Assembly: GCA_018401435.1 (NCBI GenBank)
Contig: JAGYJW010000025.1
Coordinates: 38,250-102,249 of the forward strand
Direction of reading: 5' to 3'
DNA: 64,000 bases
DNA from: Deltaproteobacteria bacterium
Lineage (GTDB): Bacteria; Myxococcota_A; UBA796; UBA2385
Under the pieces are notes generated by a model. It did no database searches. It had not been told where the DNA came from and was given only the letters and a program-made list of their open reading frames with translations. The first letter of the stretch is position 1, and the number at the start of each line of letters is the position of its first letter. Below, one piece after another: positions 12,172-21,575 of this stretch. The translations under genes and the position numbers were made by a program.

Positions 12172-12882
12172 TCAGCAGCCGTTGACGCAGTCACAGGAGT
12201 CGTTGCAGGTCACCCCGCCCAAGGCCACGCCTTCTCCCGGGCAGTCGGCGCTGCAGGCCTTGGCCCCGCAGCTCAGCAGGGTGCCGCCGCAGGATCCCAG
12301 GCCGCCACAGACCAGGCCGCAGTGGGCGTCATCACCGCAATCGATGGCCATGCCCGCGCAGGCGCCCAGGCCCTCGCAATTCACATCGCAGGCGCCGTCA
12401 TTGGGGCAGGTCACCAGCAGGCCGGCGCAGGCGCCCAGTCCGGTGCATTGCAGATCGCAATCCCAGCCGTCCGGGCAGCTGAGGGGCAGGCCGGAACAGG
12501 CCGCCAGATCGCTGCAGTCCACCAGGCAGCTGTTGCCCGCACAGCCCCCGGTGCAGGCGCTGGGGCAGCTTCCACCGGCATAATTTGCGTCGTCGGCGCA
12601 GGTGTCTACGGTGCCGTCTGCCCCATCGGTGCCATCGGTTCCATCGGAGCCGTCGGTGCCATCGGTCCCATCGGAGCCGTCTGCCCCATCGGAGCCGTCT
12701 GCCCCGTCGGTGCCATCGGCCCCATCGGAGCCGTCCGCCCCATCGGTGCCATCGGCCCCATCGGTTCCATCGGCCCCGTCTTCGGCGGCGGTGTCGGCGG
12801 CATCGGTCTTGCCATCGCCCAGGCTGGCGCGCCCGGCGTGGCAGGACAAGAGCAGGGGCAGCAGCAGCAGGATCGGTCGCAT
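12172..12882 (-). CDS. Collagen-like, cysteine-rich lipoprotein
   Basis: The start MRPILLLLPLLLSCHAG (ATG 12882, GGGAG five bases upstream) gives a lipoprotein signal with an LLLSC lipobox. The mature protein opens with an acidic linker and then nineteen uninterrupted Asp-Gly-(Ala/Ser/Thr) triplets. This is a Gly-X-Asp collagen-like tract that could form a stiff surface stalk or bind cations. The second half is four or five imperfect Cys-rich repeats of about 30 residues (CTGLGACAGLLVTC, CEGLGACAGMAIDC, CGGLGSCGGTLLSC). These are probably disulfide-bonded, so the protein should sit outside the cytoplasm. The triplet tract is also a low-complexity DNA repeat and prone to length change. It lies downstream of the lectin-like lipoprotein on the same strand. 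Confidence 0.8.
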   Translation of the reverse strand: MRPILLLLPLLLSCHAGRASLGDGKTDAADTAAEDGADGTDGADGTDGADGSDGADGTDGADGSDGADGSDGTDGTDGSDGTDGTDGADGTVDTCADDANYAGGSCPSACTGGCAGNSCLVDCSDLAACSGLPLSCPDGWDCDLQCTGLGACAGLLVTCPNDGACDVNCEGLGACAGMAIDCGDDAHCGLVCGGLGSCGGTLLSCGAKACSADCPGEGVALGGVTCNDSCDCVNGC

Positions 12883-12941
12883 GGGCACTCCCAGAGGCCG
12901 CAGTCTATGCAGACTTCGGCCCTTTGGCACCCTCGGCTCCC

Positions 12942-14273
12942 TCAATCCGCGCAGGACCGGCCTTCGATGGCCTCCAGGGCGACCAGGTGGCGGTTGGTCT
13001 GCCCCCCGGTGGAGGCCGAGAAGCCCAGCCAGGCGGGGAAATCGGTCTGGCCGGGCAGGTCCTCGTCGATCAGGCGGATGCCGTCCAGGATCACCATCAT
13101 GCGGGCGCCTTGGGCCTGGATGTGCAGGTCGTGCCAGCCGGTGTCCTCCAGCTCGGGAAGGGGCGCCCAGACCGCATATTCGCCGGCGTCCCCGCTGCGG
13201 GTGATGGCGACGTGGTCCACCTCGGGGTCGCCCCGCCAGTCGTTGCTGAAGGTGTCCAGCTCCACCGTCCAGCCGGGCAAGGACAGGCCGTCAACGCCGT
13301 CGCGACCGGCGCTATAGCCCAGGCCGCTGCCCAAGGACCCCAGGGTGCCCTCGGCCCGGTCCAGGTCCAATGCGGTGACCGCGATGCCGTCGGCCCCGGT
13401 GCCCTCGCCCATGAAGAAGCGCAGGTCGATGGAGACGGCGCCGCCGTTGACCACGGGGTCGCGCAGGAAGGCCGATCCGGCGGCGTTGCGCAGGTCGGGG
13501 GTCAGCTCGATGAAGCCGCCCGCTTCGTCGATGCTGGCGCTGCCCGACAGCAGCCAGTCGTCGAGAATGGAGACAGGGTCGTCAATCAGGGCCTGCTGGC
13601 AGAGGCCGATGTCCACCGTGGCGGATTGGCCGCAGCCATCGGTGACCGCGGCTGTCAGGAGATGGGGTCCGGGCTGGCGTCCAGCCGGCCAGGTGGCCTG
13701 GGCCTGTCCATCGACGTCAGGCCGGGCGGTGGCCACCAGCCCCTCTTCTGCGTCCACCCAGGCCACCTCCAGGTCGGTCCAGGGGGTCTCGTCGTCCTCG
13801 ACCCGCACCCAGAGGGGCAGGTCGGCGTCGGGCAGCACGTCGTTCTGCTGCGGGGCGAGCAGCTGCAGGCGCGGGGCGGTGTCGGCGTCGGCCTGCAAGG
13901 CCATCTGGGCGGTCGGGCGCGCCGGGTCGTTGCTGTCCAGGCTGAGGCTGCCGGCCCCGATGCCGGTCAGCACGAGGCCCAGGCTGGCGCCCGGGGCCAG
14001 GCGCTGGGGCCAGCTGGGGCCTTGCAGGGTCCAGGCGCCGGTCAGCGTGGCGCCTTGGATGGACAGCATGGCGTCGCCCTGGTTGGTGACGGTGACGGGC
14101 ACCCGGTCCAGGCCGCAGACCCCGCGGCGCTGGGATTCCGGCGGGTCCAGAACCAGCATGGGTGCTGCGGTCCCCGCGTCGGCGCCCTCCCCATCGCGCA
14201 GCGCGCCCAGGCCCTGTTCAACGCAGCCGCAGAGGGCGACGAGGACCCAAATGGGCAGGCGGGGGCGCGGCAT
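12942..14273 (-). CDS. Lipoprotein with a C-terminal L-type lectin-like domain
   Basis: The ATG at 14273 has GGAG six bases upstream, and the product starts MPRPRLPIWVLVALCGC, with a lipobox. The 443-residue product has an N-terminal beta-sandwich region (LVLDPPESQRRGVCGL, VTVTNQGDAMLSI) resembling Ig-like/HYDIN-type segments. The C-terminal 220 residues carry legume-lectin-fold marks: GADGIAVTALD, GWTVELDTFSND, VDHVAITRSGD, MMVILDG and WLGFSASTGGQTNRH. Bacterial proteins with this domain often bind carbohydrate or act in adhesion. It should be anchored at the cell surface. The gap to the collagen-like gene downstream is about 60 bases, so they may be co-transcribed. Confidence 0.82.
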   Translation of the reverse strand: MPRPRLPIWVLVALCGCVEQGLGALRDGEGADAGTAAPMLVLDPPESQRRGVCGLDRVPVTVTNQGDAMLSIQGATLTGAWTLQGPSWPQRLAPGASLGLVLTGIGAGSLSLDSNDPARPTAQMALQADADTAPRLQLLAPQQNDVLPDADLPLWVRVEDDETPWTDLEVAWVDAEEGLVATARPDVDGQAQATWPAGRQPGPHLLTAAVTDGCGQSATVDIGLCQQALIDDPVSILDDWLLSGSASIDEAGGFIELTPDLRNAAGSAFLRDPVVNGGAVSIDLRFFMGEGTGADGIAVTALDLDRAEGTLGSLGSGLGYSAGRDGVDGLSLPGWTVELDTFSNDWRGDPEVDHVAITRSGDAGEYAVWAPLPELEDTGWHDLHIQAQGARMMVILDGIRLIDEDLPGQTDFPAWLGFSASTGGQTNRHLVALEAIEGRSCAD

Positions 14274-14389
14274 GGGCGGCTCCGGGAGCGGGCGCTCCAC
14301 CCCTATCTCGCGGCGGTCCCGACGATGCGGCCTACCGCGGCCCGGGACCCAGGGGTAACGTAGGCCTGAGTCACGCTTTTGGAGCCCCG

Positions 14390-15868
14390 GTGAGCACCCG
14401 CATCATTCCCGTCGAGCCCTTCGATTATGTGGTCTTTGGGGGCACCGGCGACCTGGCCGCCCGCAAGCTGCTGCCGGCCCTCTACCACCGGCGGGTGGAC
14501 GGCCAGATCCCCGATGGCTGCCGCATCCTGGCGGCCTCGCACCTGTCCATGGACGACGCCGCCTACCGGGCCTGGGCGCGGGAGGCCCTGACCAGCCACC
14601 TCAACCCCGAAGACCTGGACGAAGGGGGGCTTTCGGCCTTCTGCAACCTGCTGCATCACATCCACTTGGATGCCTTCTCCGACCAGGGCTGGCCCGAGCT
14701 GGTGGCCGCCCTGGCCGGCCGACCGGCCGCCGTGCGCGCCTACTACCTGGCGGTGGGGCCGGGGCTGATTGGGCCCATCTGTGCCCGCCTGGGGGCCCTG
14801 AACCTGAATGGGCCCAATACCCGGGTCGTGGTCGAGAAGCCGCTGGGCCGGGATCTCGACAGCGCCCTGAAGGTGAACCGGGACGTGCTCGCGGTCTTTC
14901 ACGAGGGGCAGGTCTTTCGCATCGACCACTACCTGGGCAAGGAGACCGTGCAGAACCTGATGGCCCTGCGCTTTGCCAACGCCTTGTTCGAGCCCCTGTG
15001 GAATGGCGCCCACATCGACCATGTGCAGATCACCGTGGCCGAGAGCATCGGGGTGGGCAGCCGGGGCGGCTACTATGACAAGGCCGGCGCCCTGCGGGAT
15101 ATGGTGCAGAACCACCTGCTGCAGCTGCTCTGCCTGGTGGCCATGGAGCCCCCGGACTCCTATGACGCCGACTCGGTGCGGGACGAGAAGCTGAAGGTGC
15201 TCAAGGCCCTGCGGCCCATTCCCGACGACAAGGCCGACCAGCTCACGGTTCGCGGCCAATACACCAGCCTGTCCAGCGACGCCTTGCGGGTGCCCGCCTA
15301 TGTCGAGGAGGTGGGGGTGCAGCGCTCCTTGACCGAGACCTTCGTGGCCATCAAGGCAGAGGTCGCGAATTGGCGCTGGGCGGGTGTTCCCTTCTATCTG
15401 CGTACCGGCAAGCGCATGCCGACGCGGGTCAGCGAGATCGTGGTCGCCTTCAAGCCCATCCCGCACTCGATCTTCCCCGACGACGCGGGGGCCATCCAAT
15501 CCAACAAGCTGGTGATCCGCCTGCAGCCCGACGAGGGCGTGCGCCAGTGGGTGATGATCAAGGACCCCGGTCCCGGCGGCATGCGCCTGCGCCATGTGCC
15601 GCTGGACATGAGCTTTGCCGAGGCCTTTGGCGTGCGCAATCCCGACGCCTACGAGCGCCTGCTGATGGACATCATCCGCGGCAACCCCACCCTGTTCATG
15701 CGGGGGGACGAGGTGGAGGCCGCCTGGCGCTGGGTGGACCCCATCCTGCGGGCCTGGGAGCGGGATGGCCGCAGCCCCCACGCCTATACGGCGGGCACCT
15801 GGGGCCCCTCGCGGGCCATCGCCCTGATCGAGAGAGACGGCCGCACATGGCATGAAGAGACGGTCTGA
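14390..15868 (+). CDS. zwf: Glucose-6-phosphate 1-dehydrogenase
   Basis: This oxidises glucose 6-phosphate to 6-phosphogluconolactone with NAD(P)+, feeding the Entner-Doudoroff pathway. The 492-residue product has the usual length. The Rossmann motif is VVFGGTGDLAARKLLPALY near the N-terminus, and the active-site segment RIDHYLGKETVQN carries the catalytic His and the substrate-binding Lys. The GTG start at 14390 is chosen because GGAG lies five bases upstream. It is the first gene of a five-gene operon and overlaps pgl by one base (TGATG). It is divergent from the lectin-like lipoprotein, with about 115 bases between the starts. Confidence 0.97.
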   Translation: MSTRIIPVEPFDYVVFGGTGDLAARKLLPALYHRRVDGQIPDGCRILAASHLSMDDAAYRAWAREALTSHLNPEDLDEGGLSAFCNLLHHIHLDAFSDQGWPELVAALAGRPAAVRAYYLAVGPGLIGPICARLGALNLNGPNTRVVVEKPLGRDLDSALKVNRDVLAVFHEGQVFRIDHYLGKETVQNLMALRFANALFEPLWNGAHIDHVQITVAESIGVGSRGGYYDKAGALRDMVQNHLLQLLCLVAMEPPDSYDADSVRDEKLKVLKALRPIPDDKADQLTVRGQYTSLSSDALRVPAYVEEVGVQRSLTETFVAIKAEVANWRWAGVPFYLRTGKRMPTRVSEIVVAFKPIPHSIFPDDAGAIQSNKLVIRLQPDEGVRQWVMIKDPGPGGMRLRHVPLDMSFAEAFGVRNPDAYERLLMDIIRGNPTLFMRGDEVEAAWRWVDPILRAWERDGRSPHAYTAGTWGPSRAIALIERDGRTWHEETV

Positions 15869-16572
15869 TGGCGCATACAACCCATTTTTTCGACGATTCG
15901 GAAGCCCTGGCCCAAGCCCTCGCGGACGCCTTGGTCGCGGTCCTCGTGCGCGGCCTGGTCGCCCGCGGGCGGGCTAGCCTGGCGTTGTCGGGGGGCAGCA
16001 CGCCCCGGAGGCTCTTTGCGGCGCTCAGCCAGCGGGATCTCGACTGGTCCAAGGTGAGCCTCACCCTGGTGGACGACCGCGACCTGCCCCCAGGGCACCC
16101 CCGCTCCAACGCCGGCATGCTCTGCGGCATCCTGGCGGGCAGCCCGGCCTCGGCCGCCCGCTTCTTGCCCTTGCGGGCCCCAGAGGGCGGTCCGGCCGAG
16201 GGCCTGGTCGCTGCCTTGGACTGGCCCCTGGACGCCGTTGTGTTGGGCATGGGCACCGACGGCCACACGGCCTCCTGGTTTCCCGGCGCCGACCGCCTGG
16301 ACGCCGCCTTGGACCGGGACCAGCCGCCGGCCCTGCTGCCCCTGGTGGCGCCCGGCGCCCCCGAGCCGCGGCTGAGCTTCAACCGGAGCGCCCTGCTGCG
16401 CTGCCGCGACCTCTTCCTGCACATCGAGGGTAAGGAGAAGCAGGCGGTCCTGGCGGCTGCCTGGGAGCCGGGCCCCCTGGCCCAGGCCCCCATTCGCGCG
16501 ATGCTCTTCCAAGATGAAGTGCCTGTGCGGATCTTCACCACACCATCTCCAGACGGAGGGTCGGCCCCATGA
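15868..16572 (+). CDS. pgl: 6-phosphogluconolactonase
   Basis: This hydrolyses 6-phosphogluconolactone to 6-phosphogluconate in the cytoplasm. The 234-residue product matches the family: [13 protein letters not shown] in the phosphate-binding region, [16 protein letters not shown], and [14 protein letters not shown], which contains the conserved Asp-Gly-His. The start overlaps the zwf stop and its own end overlaps the edd start by ATGA, so translation is coupled along the operon. Confidence 0.96.
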   Translation: MAHTTHFFDDSEALAQALADALVAVLVRGLVARGRASLALSGGSTPRRLFAALSQRDLDWSKVSLTLVDDRDLPPGHPRSNAGMLCGILAGSPASAARFLPLRAPEGGPAEGLVAALDWPLDAVVLGMGTDGHTASWFPGADRLDAALDRDQPPALLPLVAPGAPEPRLSFNRSALLRCRDLFLHIEGKEKQAVLAAAWEPGPLAQAPIRAMLFQDEVPVRIFTTPSPDGGSAP

Positions 16573-18401
16573 GCCTTCACCCAAGCCTTGAAGCCGTGAC
16601 GGCGCGCATCTCCGCACGCAGCGCAGACAGCCGCGCCGCCTACCTGCAGCGGGTGGCTGCGTCCGCCTCCCGGGGGCCCCGCCGGGGGCGCCTGGACTGC
16701 GGCAACCTCGCCCACGCCTATGCCGCCTGTGGGGAGGACAAGCCCGCCCTCAAGGGCGAGCGCGCGCCCAACCTGGGCATCGTGACCGCCTACAACGACA
16801 TGCTCAGCGCCCACCAGCCCTTCGAGACCTACCCGGGGCTGATCAAGGAGGCGGCCCGCCAGGCGGGGGGCACCGCCCAGGTGGCTGGCGGCGTTCCGGC
16901 CATGTGCGATGGCGTGACCCAGGGCCAGCCCGGCATGGAGCTGTCCCTGTTCAGCCGCGACATCATCGCGATGTCCACGGGCGTGGCCCTGTCCCACGAC
17001 GTCTTCGACGCGGCGGTGCTGCTGGGGGTCTGCGACAAGATCGTGCCCGGGCTGCTGATCGGCGCCCTGGCCTTTGGCCACCTGCCCACCCTGCTGGTGC
17101 CTGCCGGCCCCATGACCAGCGGCAGCACAAACGACGACAAACGGCGCCACCGCGAACTCTTCGCCCAGGGCCTCATCGACCGCGCCACCCTGCTGGACTC
17201 CGAGAGCCGGGCCTACCATGGGCCGGGCACCTGCACCTTCTATGGCACGGCCAACAGCAACCAGATGCTGATGGAGCTGATGGGCCTGCATGTGCCCGGC
17301 GGCACCTTCGTGAACCCCGGCACCCCCCTGCGCGAGGCCCTCACCCGCGAGGCGGCGGCGCGGGCCCTGGCCATCACGGCCTTGGGTCCCGACTATACGC
17401 CCCTGGCCGAGGTGGTGGACGCCAAGGCCATCGTCAACGGCATGGTGGGCCTGCTGGCCACCGGCGGCAGCACCAACCACGCCCTGCACATCGTGGCCAT
17501 CGCGGCGGCGGCGGGGCTGGTGGTGGACTGGGACGACCTGTCGGCCCTGTCGGCGGTGGTGCCCCTGTGTGCGCGGGTCTACCCCAATGGCGGCGCCGAC
17601 GTGAACCACTTTCACGCTGCCGGCGGACTCGGCGTCTTGATCGGCGGGCTGCTGGATCACGGCCTGTTGCATCCCGACACCCGCACGGTCTGGGGCACGG
17701 GCCTGGCCGACTACCGGGTGGAGGCCTTCTTGGGCCCCGATGGGCAGGTGCTGCGCCGGCCCGCCCCCACCGAGAGCCAGGACAAGGCCGTGCTGCGGCA
17801 TCCCAGCGACCCTTTCGACAGCCAGGGTGGCTTGTCTTTGCTGCAAGGCAACCTGGGGCGCGCCGTGATCAAGACCTCGGCGGTGCACCCCTCACGGCAC
17901 CGCATCGAGGCCCCCGCCCGGGTCTTTGACAGCCAGGACGCCTTGATGGCGGCCTTCTCAGCCGGTCAGCTGGAGGAGGACTTCATCGCCGTGCTGCGCT
18001 TTCAGGGGCCCCGGGCCAATGGCATGCCCGAGCTGCACAAGCTCACCCCCGCCTTGTCGGTCTTGCAGGACCGGGGGCACCGGGTGGCCCTGGTCACCGA
18101 CGGCCGCATGTCGGGGGCCTCGGGCAAGGTGCCGTCGGCCATCCACATCTCGCCCGAGGCGGCGCTGGGGGGGCCCCTGGCCCGGGTGCGCGATGGCGAC
18201 CTGATCGTCCTGGATGCGACAAAGGGCAGCTTGGAGGCGAAGGTTTCCGAAGCGGTCTGGGCGGCGCGCGCGCTGGAGCGCCCCGATCCGGCGGCGGCGG
18301 GTTGGGATACCGGTCGGGCCTTGTTCCAGCTCTTCCGCGACCACGCCACCCCCGCCGAGAGGGGCGGCGGCGTGCTCAATTTCCTGCCGGAGGTCCCATG
18401 A
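16569..18401 (+). CDS. edd: Phosphogluconate dehydratase
   Basis: This [4Fe-4S] dehydratase converts 6-phosphogluconate to 2-keto-3-deoxy-6-phosphogluconate. It is 610 residues, as expected for Edd of the IlvD/Edd family. Diagnostic segments are [53 protein letters not shown] (cluster cysteine), [26 protein letters not shown] and [18 protein letters not shown]. It is closer to Edd than to dihydroxy-acid dehydratase because of its length and the flanking eda gene. It overlaps pgl and eda by ATGA on both sides. Confidence 0.96.
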   Translation: MSLHPSLEAVTARISARSADSRAAYLQRVAASASRGPRRGRLDCGNLAHAYAACGEDKPALKGERAPNLGIVTAYNDMLSAHQPFETYPGLIKEAARQAGGTAQVAGGVPAMCDGVTQGQPGMELSLFSRDIIAMSTGVALSHDVFDAAVLLGVCDKIVPGLLIGALAFGHLPTLLVPAGPMTSGSTNDDKRRHRELFAQGLIDRATLLDSESRAYHGPGTCTFYGTANSNQMLMELMGLHVPGGTFVNPGTPLREALTREAAARALAITALGPDYTPLAEVVDAKAIVNGMVGLLATGGSTNHALHIVAIAAAAGLVVDWDDLSALSAVVPLCARVYPNGGADVNHFHAAGGLGVLIGGLLDHGLLHPDTRTVWGTGLADYRVEAFLGPDGQVLRRPAPTESQDKAVLRHPSDPFDSQGGLSLLQGNLGRAVIKTSAVHPSRHRIEAPARVFDSQDALMAAFSAGQLEEDFIAVLRFQGPRANGMPELHKLTPALSVLQDRGHRVALVTDGRMSGASGKVPSAIHISPEAALGGPLARVRDGDLIVLDATKGSLEAKVSEAVWAARALERPDPAAAGWDTGRALFQLFRDHATPAERGGGVLNFLPEVP

Positions 18402-19048
18402 CGCCCATGGACGCAAGACAGGTCAGGATCCGCGAGATCATGGATATGGGGCCCGTTGTCGCGGTGTTGGAGATTCGCGATCTGGCCTCTGCCGCCCCCC
18501 TGGCCCGGGCCTTGGTGGCCGGTGGCCTGCGGGTGCTCGAGATCACGCTGCGCACGCCGGTCGCCCTGGCCGCGGTGCGCGAGATGATCGCGGCTGTGCC
18601 CGATGCCGTGGTGGGCACTGGCACCTGTCGCCAGCCCGAAGACCTGGCTGCGTCGATGGAGGCCGGGGCGGCCTTTGCCGTGTCGCCGGGCACGACGCCC
18701 CGCCTGCTGGATGCCGCCGCAGACCTGCCCCTGCCCCTGCTGCCCGGGGTGGCCACGCCGTCGGAGGCCATGGCCTTGCAGGACCTCGGCTATGTGCACC
18801 AGAAGCTCTTTCCCGCGATGGCCCTGGGTGGCCCGGCCACCCTTGCGGCCTGGAAGGGGCCGCTGGCGGGCATTCACTACTGCCCCACGGGCGGCATTCA
18901 GGCTGCGGGGGCAGCCCAGTGGCTGGCCTTGCCCAATGTGCGCTGTGTGGGCGGATCCTGGGTGGCGCCCGCTGCAGCGGTGGCCGCGGGGGATTGGGCC
19001 CACATCACGGCCCTGGCGCGGTCTGCGGTGGCCCTGGGGCGCCCATGA
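18398..19048 (+). CDS. eda: 2-dehydro-3-deoxyphosphogluconate aldolase (KDPG aldolase)
   Basis: This class I aldolase splits KDPG into pyruvate and glyceraldehyde 3-phosphate. The 216-residue protein has VLEITLRTP with the conserved Arg, [31 protein letters not shown] and HQKLFPA with the Schiff-base Lys. YCPTGGIQ binds phosphate. The ATG at 18398 has GGAG five bases upstream and overlaps the edd stop. Together with zwf, pgl and edd this makes a complete pathway in one transcript. Confidence 0.95.
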   Translation: MTPMDARQVRIREIMDMGPVVAVLEIRDLASAAPLARALVAGGLRVLEITLRTPVALAAVREMIAAVPDAVVGTGTCRQPEDLAASMEAGAAFAVSPGTTPRLLDAAADLPLPLLPGVATPSEAMALQDLGYVHQKLFPAMALGGPATLAAWKGPLAGIHYCPTGGIQAAGAAQWLALPNVRCVGGSWVAPAAAVAAGDWAHITALARSAVALGRP

Positions 19049-20571
19049 GCCGCTTTGCGCCGGTGGTGTGCATCTTCACGGTGGAGGGGCGCCGGGTGCT
19101 CTGGCATGGGGCCACGGGTCGCCACTTCCTGCTCTCGCCCCCGGCCCTCGCGGCGGTCGAGGCCTGGACCGCGGGGCCGCCGCCGGGTCAGCTTCGGGTG
19201 CTGGTGCAGCGCATGGACGAGCTGGCGCTGTTGGCCGAGAGCCTGCAGCCCGATCTCGCGGCCCTCATCCCCTGCCCTTCCCGCCTGGTGATTCGCGTGC
19301 CCGAGCCGCGGGCCCTGTGGCTGCCGGTGCCCGACCAGCGGGGTCCGGGCGGCTATGCCTACCGCGCCCGGCCCCTGGACCCGGTTGAAGACGCCCTGTG
19401 GGCGGCCTGCAATGGCGCGCGCTCCGTGGCCGAGGTGGCCGCGCGGGCGGGCGCCCCGCTGTCCGCTGCCCTGGCCTTCTTTGCCACCCTCACGGGCCCC
19501 GAGGTCCAGGCGTTGCAGCTGCGGGACCAGCCCGCCGGCCCCCGCGACCCCTCCTTGCGCCGGCTGGTGGCCCCGGAGCGCCCCGACGCCCCGCGCCCCG
19601 ACCACCTCTATGGATCGCAAGGCCAGACCACGCTGGGGCCCTACCACCACGACCACATCACCGACGGGCAGACCCACTTCGACGATCGCGAGACCACGGT
19701 GGCCCACGCCTTCGCCCGGCCCCACCCGGCCCTGGGTGGCCTGCCCTATGGCGCGCGGCTCTTGGACGCCCTGCTGGACCGATCCCTCCTGAATGAAGAC
19801 AGCGGGCTTGTTGTCGAGGTGGGGCCGGGTACGGGCGAGCTGGCGGAGGCCCTGCTGGGCCGGGCCTTGGAGCGCGGCCGCCCCATTCACGACTACCTGC
19901 GCATCGACGCCTCTCCCGCCCTGCTCGCCACCCAGGATGCGCGCCTGCCGGGCACCCGCGGGTTGCTGGGTGAGGCCACCGCCTTGCCCCTGGCCGACCA
20001 CAGCGTCGGCTTCTTGCTCAGCAACGAGGTGCTGGCCGATCTGGAGGCCGCCCCCGAGCCCCTGGCCCGGCCCCTCATTGCCGCCCATGGGCTGCACGCC
20101 GAGCCTGGGCAGGCCCTGTTCAATGTGGGCGCCTGGCGCTTTGTCGCGGAGATCGCGCGGGTGCTGCGCCCGGGGGCCGCGGCGGTGCTCACCGAGTTTG
20201 GGGACGCCCACGAGCTGCCCAGCGAGACCCGCTACCTGGACCACCCCGAGGTCTCCATCCACTTTGGCCAGGTGGCCGCAGTGGCGCGGGCCGTGGGCCT
20301 GGACGCCCAGCTGCTGCCCTTGGGCGAGCTGCTGCAGGCAGACCTGACCGCGCGCTGGCTGGCCCGGGGCAGCCACGAGGCCCTGCGAAGCTGGTCGCAT
20401 TCCCGGGGGCAGCGCTGGGCGGCCCGGGCCCGCTCGCCCCAGGATGCCGACCTGCCCGCCGGGGTCACGGGTCTGGACTGGGTCCCCATCACCGAAGATG
20501 GCCCGGGGCCCGTGCTCACCCGCTTCATGGCCCTGGTGCTGCGCCAACCCGACGGGCGGTCAGCGGGCTGA
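19045..20571 (+). CDS. SAM-dependent methyltransferase of unknown substrate
   Basis: The 508-residue protein starts at ATG 19045, overlapping the eda stop, so it belongs to the Entner-Doudoroff transcript. The first 190 residues look like a separate domain, with a helical segment DPVEDALWAACNGARSVAEV resembling a winged-helix or carrier-binding fold. The C-terminal part has methyltransferase motif I, VVEVGPGTGELAEALL, an acidic motif II region, DYLRIDASPALLATQD, and FLLSNEVLADLEAAP, which recalls MidA-like enzymes. The substrate is unknown and a role in central carbon metabolism cannot be deduced. Its end overlaps the converging thioesterase-HutD gene by 12 bases. Confidence 0.78.
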   Translation: MSRFAPVVCIFTVEGRRVLWHGATGRHFLLSPPALAAVEAWTAGPPPGQLRVLVQRMDELALLAESLQPDLAALIPCPSRLVIRVPEPRALWLPVPDQRGPGGYAYRARPLDPVEDALWAACNGARSVAEVAARAGAPLSAALAFFATLTGPEVQALQLRDQPAGPRDPSLRRLVAPERPDAPRPDHLYGSQGQTTLGPYHHDHITDGQTHFDDRETTVAHAFARPHPALGGLPYGARLLDALLDRSLLNEDSGLVVEVGPGTGELAEALLGRALERGRPIHDYLRIDASPALLATQDARLPGTRGLLGEATALPLADHSVGFLLSNEVLADLEAAPEPLARPLIAAHGLHAEPGQALFNVGAWRFVAEIARVLRPGAAAVLTEFGDAHELPSETRYLDHPEVSIHFGQVAAVARAVGLDAQLLPLGELLQADLTARWLARGSHEALRSWSHSRGQRWAARARSPQDADLPAGVTGLDWVPITEDGPGPVLTRFMALVLRQPDGRSAG

Positions 20572-21540
20572 GATTCGCAGGCTGATGCTGGGCACGGAGG
20601 CCAGGGCGGGCCCGTCCAGGCGCAGCAGATCGTGGCGGGCCACGGCCTCGTTGGCGATGCGGCCGGGCGCCAGGGCCAGGACCAGGCCCGCCGGCACCCG
20701 GCCCGGCGGCCGCAGCATCGCGGTGGCCCGGCGCTGGGCCCGGTCGGTCATCAGGTTGAGGTCGAGGGTGGGGCCACCCAGCAGCGCGCAGCCCCAGTCG
20801 TCCTCGCCGAAAAAGCTGATTTGCTCGCCTCCTTCACGCAGGCTGACCTGCAGGCCGTCGCTGCGGGTCAGGGTCATGCCCGCGCCGGAAAGCAGCACCA
20901 GCACCCGATCCACCCCATCAAAGCGCGAAAATGGGCCATCCGCGGCCACCTCGGCGATGGAGATGCGGCTGGCAAAGCCCGCGGGGCCTTCGCCTTCGCG
21001 GTGAAGCTCGTGGGTGATGCCGCCGCCATTCTTCCAGGCCATGCTGCGCCAGCCCTCCCGGCCCACCCGCCCGGTGATGCGCCCGCCCCCCTCGCCGGCC
21101 TGGTCCGCGATGCGACCGGGCGCGCCGAAAATGAGCCGCTGACGCTCGTCTTCGCGCAGGGCCAGGGACCGTCCCACCGCCGCGTCCACCCGCACATAGG
21201 TGGTGGTGGCTTGGGCCAGGGGATGGCCATCCCGGGCCCGGCAGAAGGTGGTCTGCACGACAAAGGAGCTGCGCCCCACCTCGGTCACGACGGGCTCCAC
21301 CACCAGCACATCGTCAAAGACCGCCGGCGCCATCCACTCCTTGTGTTGGGCCCGCAGCCGGTAGTCAAAGCCGCCGGGCTCCAGCCAGACCGGGTCGATG
21401 GCCCGCAGCAGCTCGGTGGTGCAGAGATCGGTCCAGTCGCCATAACGGGCATTGAAGGCGATTCCTTGGGGATCGCATTCGGGGTAGCGCACGCGCAGGC
21501 AGAAGCGGAAGGGGGCCGGAGCCGGAGTGGGAGGCAGCAT
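20560..21540 (-). CDS. Fusion of a hotdog acyl-CoA thioesterase and a HutD/Ves-like cupin
   Basis: Residues 1-140 form a YbgC/FadM-type hotdog domain: RVRYPECDPQGIAFNARYGD has the Asp of the 4-hydroxybenzoyl-CoA thioesterase family, followed by AQATTTYVRVDA. Residues 165-326 are a HutD/Ves domain: MAWKNGGGITHELHR, SRISIAEVAADGPFSRFDG and RVLVLLSGAGMTL. Thioesterases of this type hydrolyse acyl-CoA. HutD is a small cupin found in histidine-utilisation operons, and its biochemical role is not firmly settled. I know these as separate proteins, and the junction is clean and in frame. No hut genes are nearby. Confidence 0.88.
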   Translation of the reverse strand: MLPPTPAPAPFRFCLRVRYPECDPQGIAFNARYGDWTDLCTTELLRAIDPVWLEPGGFDYRLRAQHKEWMAPAVFDDVLVVEPVVTEVGRSSFVVQTTFCRARDGHPLAQATTTYVRVDAAVGRSLALREDERQRLIFGAPGRIADQAGEGGGRITGRVGREGWRSMAWKNGGGITHELHREGEGPAGFASRISIAEVAADGPFSRFDGVDRVLVLLSGAGMTLTRSDGLQVSLREGGEQISFFGEDDWGCALLGGPTLDLNLMTDRAQRRATAMLRPPGRVPAGLVLALAPGRIANEAVARHDLLRLDGPALASVPSISLRISAR

Positions 21541-21575
21541 GGGGCGGCCTTATCCCGCCGCGCCGCGCCCCTCGA

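Noticed and set aside
12610..12780. Non-coding satellite or CRISPR-like repeat
   Set aside because: The period is codon-based (DG-A/S/T triplets) inside a lipoprotein with a clear signal and a good ribosome-binding site.
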